Origin: JADLGL01 sp050184415
Lineage (GTDB): Bacteria > Pseudomonadota > Alphaproteobacteria > Rhizobiales > Kaistiaceae
Reading direction: 5' to 3'
Assembly (NCBI GenBank): GCA_050184415.1
Contig: JBFXAJ010000017.1
Location: forward strand, 14,523-78,522
Length of the DNA: 64,000 nt
A model generated the notes under the pieces. That model searched no databases. It was not told the DNA's origin and was given only the letters and a program-made list of their open reading frames with translations. Positions 61,540 through 64,000 of this stretch are shown here, in pieces (position 1 is the first letter of the stretch; every line of letters starts with the position of its first letter). The translations under genes and the position numbers were made by a program.

Positions 61540-61720
61540 GGGCGAAGGAGCGGAAAGGCTTCCTTCGCCCCGCAAAGCGGGGAGAAGGTGGCGCGAAGCG
61601 CCGGATGAGGGGCGGCCCGAGACTCGGAGTTTGCGGGAAATCCCCCTCACCCCAACCCTCTCCCCGCACCAAAGTCGGATGTTTCCGACTTGGCATCCCA
61701 GAGTGGCGAACTCGGCAACA
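61540..61720. repeat. Intergenic palindromic repeat block
   Basis: CGCCCCGCAAAGCGGGGAGAAGG, GGCGCGAAGCGCCGGATGAGGGG and CCCCTCACCCCAACCCTCTCCCCGC form several stem-loops. The GATGAGGGG...CCCCTCACC arms match the block at 4.4 kb. It lies between convergent genes and may end transcription on both sides. Confidence 0.7.
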
Positions 61721-61767
61721 GCCGAGTTCGCTGCGGGCAGAGGGAGCGCCACCGCTGTGCAATCCCC

Positions 61768-62139
61768 TTACGGTGCGGCGGCGGCCGTGCAGGTGACGCC
61801 CGCGTCGTTGTCGGCTGGATCGGGCGTGTCGAAATAGGTCGCCTCGTTGCCGTGGTCCCACCAGATGTACGGGCCGCCGGCATAGCGGCCGCCATCGGCG
61901 GAGATCACCTGCGCCATCAGCACGGTCTCGTCGGGGAGATGGACGAGGGCGACGGAGAAGGCGCCGGCCGTCATGTAGTCGACCGTCACCGCGCCGAACG
62001 GGCAGGTGTAGTGCGCGGTGATGTTGGTCGGCGCCTCGTCGGTCGGGATGAAGATGCCCTGGCCGGCCGGCTGTGCCGAGGCGGTGGAGGCGGCGAGCGC
62101 GATGCCGCAGGCAGCGATGAGAGGCTTTGCGAACTGCAT
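61768..62139 (-). CDS. MliC-like lysozyme-inhibitor domain protein
   Basis: The 123-aa secreted protein has a signal peptide (ending ASAQ) and the MliC pattern: TCPFGAVTVDYMTAG, ETVLMAQVISADGGRYAGG and WWDHGNEATYF, with two cysteines. MliC proteins block c-type lysozyme. GGACG lies before the ATG. It lies upstream of no clear partner. Confidence 0.75.
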   Translation of the reverse strand: MQFAKPLIAACGIALAASTASAQPAGQGIFIPTDEAPTNITAHYTCPFGAVTVDYMTAGAFSVALVHLPDETVLMAQVISADGGRYAGGPYIWWDHGNEATYFDTPDPADNDAGVTCTAAAAP

Positions 62140-62163
62140 GGGACGTCCTCGTTCGTGCGTTTC

Positions 62164-64000
62164 TCAGGTCGGGATGCCTTCGATCAGCCGCTCGGAGAAG
62201 ATCTTGGCAAAAGTGTAGAGCGACTGCATCGGGTTGGCGCCGACCGAGGTCGGGAAGATGCTGCTGTCCATGACGTAGAGGTTCGGCACCTCGTCGCCAT
62301 TGGCGGCCCAGACGCGGTGGTTCAGGGACACCACGCCGAGGTCCTTCGGCCCCATCTTGTTCGACGCCTGGAGATGGGCGGAGGTGAGGACCGTGCGGTT
62401 GGGGACGAAGGCAAGGTTCCGCTCGACGAGATCGGCCTGCGCGATGTCGGTCAGGTAGATGCCGACCATCGGGTCGAAGCCGGGGTCGCCGAGGAGGTTC
62501 TCGTTCGACGGCACGATGACCTTCTTCGCCCCGGCGAGGAACATCATCCGGACGCCGATCGCGACGCCGATCCGGAAGCGGTCGATGTCGGAGGCGCTGA
62601 GCGCATATTGGAGCGCCGTGTTGCCGCTGTCGTCGAGGATCACCCGGTTGTCGGCGGAGGGCGTGTCGACCAGCATGCAGCCGAAGCCGACATAGTCGTT
62701 GAAGCGCGACATCTCCTCATAGACCTGCTTGCCGCTGCCGGGCACCAGCAGCGCGCCATAGGCCGGCAGGCCGGACATCGTCTCGTAGATGAAGCCCGGC
62801 GTGACGCCGAAGGACGCGACATAGGTCGCGCTGTCGAGGCCCTCGAGGAGGTTGATCGTGCGGTCGAACAGGCCGAGGAGCGGCACCGACGGGTGGAGGA
62901 TGAGGCCCCGCCCGACATGCGGGTTCGCGATCGCCGGGTTGGCCTTGGCCGAGTTGAGGAGGATGCGCGTGGTGCCGATCGTCCCGGCCGAGAGGACGAC
63001 GTTGGCGGCTACGATGGTCACGGACGTGTTGGCGGGGATGCCGAGGGCGGCTGGGTCGACGACCGTGTTGCCGAACTCGGTCCAGGGCGCGGTGGTGTGG
63101 AGGCGGACCCCGGTCGCGATCAGGCCGCCGGCGTCGAACAGGACCTCGTCGACGACCGCATCGGGGATGACCGAGAGCGGGTTCTCGGCTTCGGCGATCG
63201 CGGGGTAGAGGAGCTGGCGCGCGGCATCGCGCTTGTCGCTCACCGGCGAGGGCGAGTCGCCGACCGGGAAGCGGTTGAGGTGGTAGAGCGACGGGTCGAC
63301 GCCATAGGCCGCGGCCCCATCCCAGAGCGCGCGGTTGTCGTTGTTGAGCTCGCTCTCGGCGAGCGTGCGGGTGCCAATCGCCTGGCGGACCCAGGCATAG
63401 GCGGCGGCGAGCCGGTCGGTCGAAAAGGCGATGGGGTCGACGAGGCCATCGGCGATCCAGGCGTTGATGCGGGCCTGGCAGGTCGCTTCGAGCGGGGAGA
63501 AGGCGAGGTCGATGTTCACGGCAGTGCCGCCGCCGAGGGTTTCGCCGCTCCGGATGATGACGGCGTTGTCGGTCGTCGCGGCGCGGTCACCCTGATACAT
63601 CAGCCGCGGATAGCTCATGGTGGTCATGGAGCCCCAGACGACGAACGGGCCGCGTTCGACGAGAACCACGCGCTTGCCGGCGTCGCGGAGCTGGCTCGCC
63701 ACGGTGGAGCCTGCGGGGCCGCTGCCGATGACGAGGTAGTCGATCGGCCCGTCGCGATGCGTGATCGTATTCGTGGCGGCGTCGTAGACAAGACGGCTCG
63801 GCGCGACCTTCGGAGCGTTGAGCTCGGCATAGACGTCGGGGTGGCTGACGAAGGTGGGCGGCGCGAGGAAGGCCGCCAGCGGCTCGGCGATCGGCAGGTC
63901 CCAGATCGAGGCGAGATAGGCTTCGCGGATCACAGCGGCCATCTGCGTGGTCTCGGGGCCGACGCTGCCTTCGATGAAGAAGGACAGCAGGGGCGCGCGG
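62164..64000 (-). CDS. GMC-family FAD oxidoreductase (partial, 5' end outside window)
   Basis: The frame is open from the right edge of the window; an ATG at 63942 is internal, since about 19 codons before it continue the same style (FFIEGSVGPETTQ). The FAD motif VIGSGPAGSTVASQL lies at about residue 75 of the visible part, followed by GETLGGGTAVN, LSAGTIGTTRILLNSA and a C-terminal NLYVMDSSIFPTSVGANP motif with the GMC active region. The region before the FAD motif may be a gluconate-dehydrogenase subunit 3-like part. It probably oxidises an alcohol or sugar. Confidence 0.85.
   Translation of the reverse strand, partial: RAPLLSFFIEGSVGPETTQMAAVIREAYLASIWDLPIAEPLAAFLAPPTFVSHPDVYAELNAPKVAPSRLVYDAATNTITHRDGPIDYLVIGSGPAGSTVASQLRDAGKRVVLVERGPFVVWGSMTTMSYPRLMYQGDRAATTDNAVIIRSGETLGGGTAVNIDLAFSPLEATCQARINAWIADGLVDPIAFSTDRLAAAYAWVRQAIGTRTLAESELNNDNRALWDGAAAYGVDPSLYHLNRFPVGDSPSPVSDKRDAARQLLYPAIAEAENPLSVIPDAVVDEVLFDAGGLIATGVRLHTTAPWTEFGNTVVDPAALGIPANTSVTIVAANVVLSAGTIGTTRILLNSAKANPAIANPHVGRGLILHPSVPLLGLFDRTINLLEGLDSATYVASFGVTPGFIYETMSGLPAYGALLVPGSGKQVYEEMSRFNDYVGFGCMLVDTPSADNRVILDDSGNTALQYALSASDIDRFRIGVAIGVRMMFLAGAKKVIVPSNENLLGDPGFDPMVGIYLTDIAQADLVERNLAFVPNRTVLTSAHLQASNKMGPKDLGVVSLNHRVWAANGDEVPNLYVMDSSIFPTSVGANPMQSLYTFAKIFSERLIEGIPT

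Overview
The window is GC-rich DNA from an alphaproteobacterium, most likely a Hyphomicrobiales (Rhizobiales) member. The flanks carry arrangements typical of that order: divergent miaA/serB next to ilvB, the folA-hflK-hflC-degP run, and a DUF2125-like protein. Genes are dense, intergenic spaces hold alphaproteobacterial-type palindromic repeats, and an unusually large share of the products are exported.

Layout. Positions 1-17.6 kb are mainly housekeeping: ilvB with a transcription attenuator and leader peptide, miaA, serB, a GNAT acetyltransferase, degP-hflC-hflK-folA, a small membrane protein, leuA, a membrane-anchored alpha/beta hydrolase, a GGDEF-EAL sensor and an MscS channel. From 18.4 to 56.7 kb lies a large PQQ (quinoprotein) oxidation region. 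It has four secreted PQQ-dependent dehydrogenases (DH1 18.4 kb, DH2 23.1 kb, DH3 32.3 kb, DH4 52.4 kb), three small c-type cytochromes, an SCO-like protein, a Ped-type ABC system (ATPase, beta-propeller, binding protein, permease), a GldF/GldG-like fusion with a DUF4340 protein, a three-gene ExbB/ExbD-like operon and a LuxR-type regulator. A tRNA-Lys(CTT) sits at 20.7 kb. From 57 to 64 kb come a ClpP-fold periplasmic protein, a membrane acyltransferase, a secreted lipase, a membrane protein, an MliC-like protein and a GMC oxidoreductase that runs off the right edge.

The most striking feature is a cassette repeated three times, around DH2, DH3 and DH4. Each has a PQQ dehydrogenase that keeps the WDxD motif linked to lanthanide use but has lost the vicinal disulfide and has unusual metal-ligand positions. 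A terminator-like hairpin follows, then a secreted protein with an unrecognised Cys-rich domain (signature CGTNGGP) linked to a pentapeptide-repeat domain that opens with a CPGC motif. The two domains are one polypeptide in two cassettes and separate genes in the third. Nearby are secreted thermonuclease-fold proteins whose catalytic arginine appears lost, and mono-haem cytochromes c. Nearly perfect TGACCC-N4-GGGTCA palindromes lie upstream of DH4 and of the cytochrome c beside the LuxR gene.

Inferred working: substrates are oxidised in the periplasm by the quinoproteins, electrons pass to the small cytochromes c, the ABC modules move substrates or products, and the CGTNGGP/pentapeptide and SNase-like proteins are partners of unknown role. 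No PQQ biosynthesis genes were recognised. No CRISPR array, transposase or phage gene was seen.
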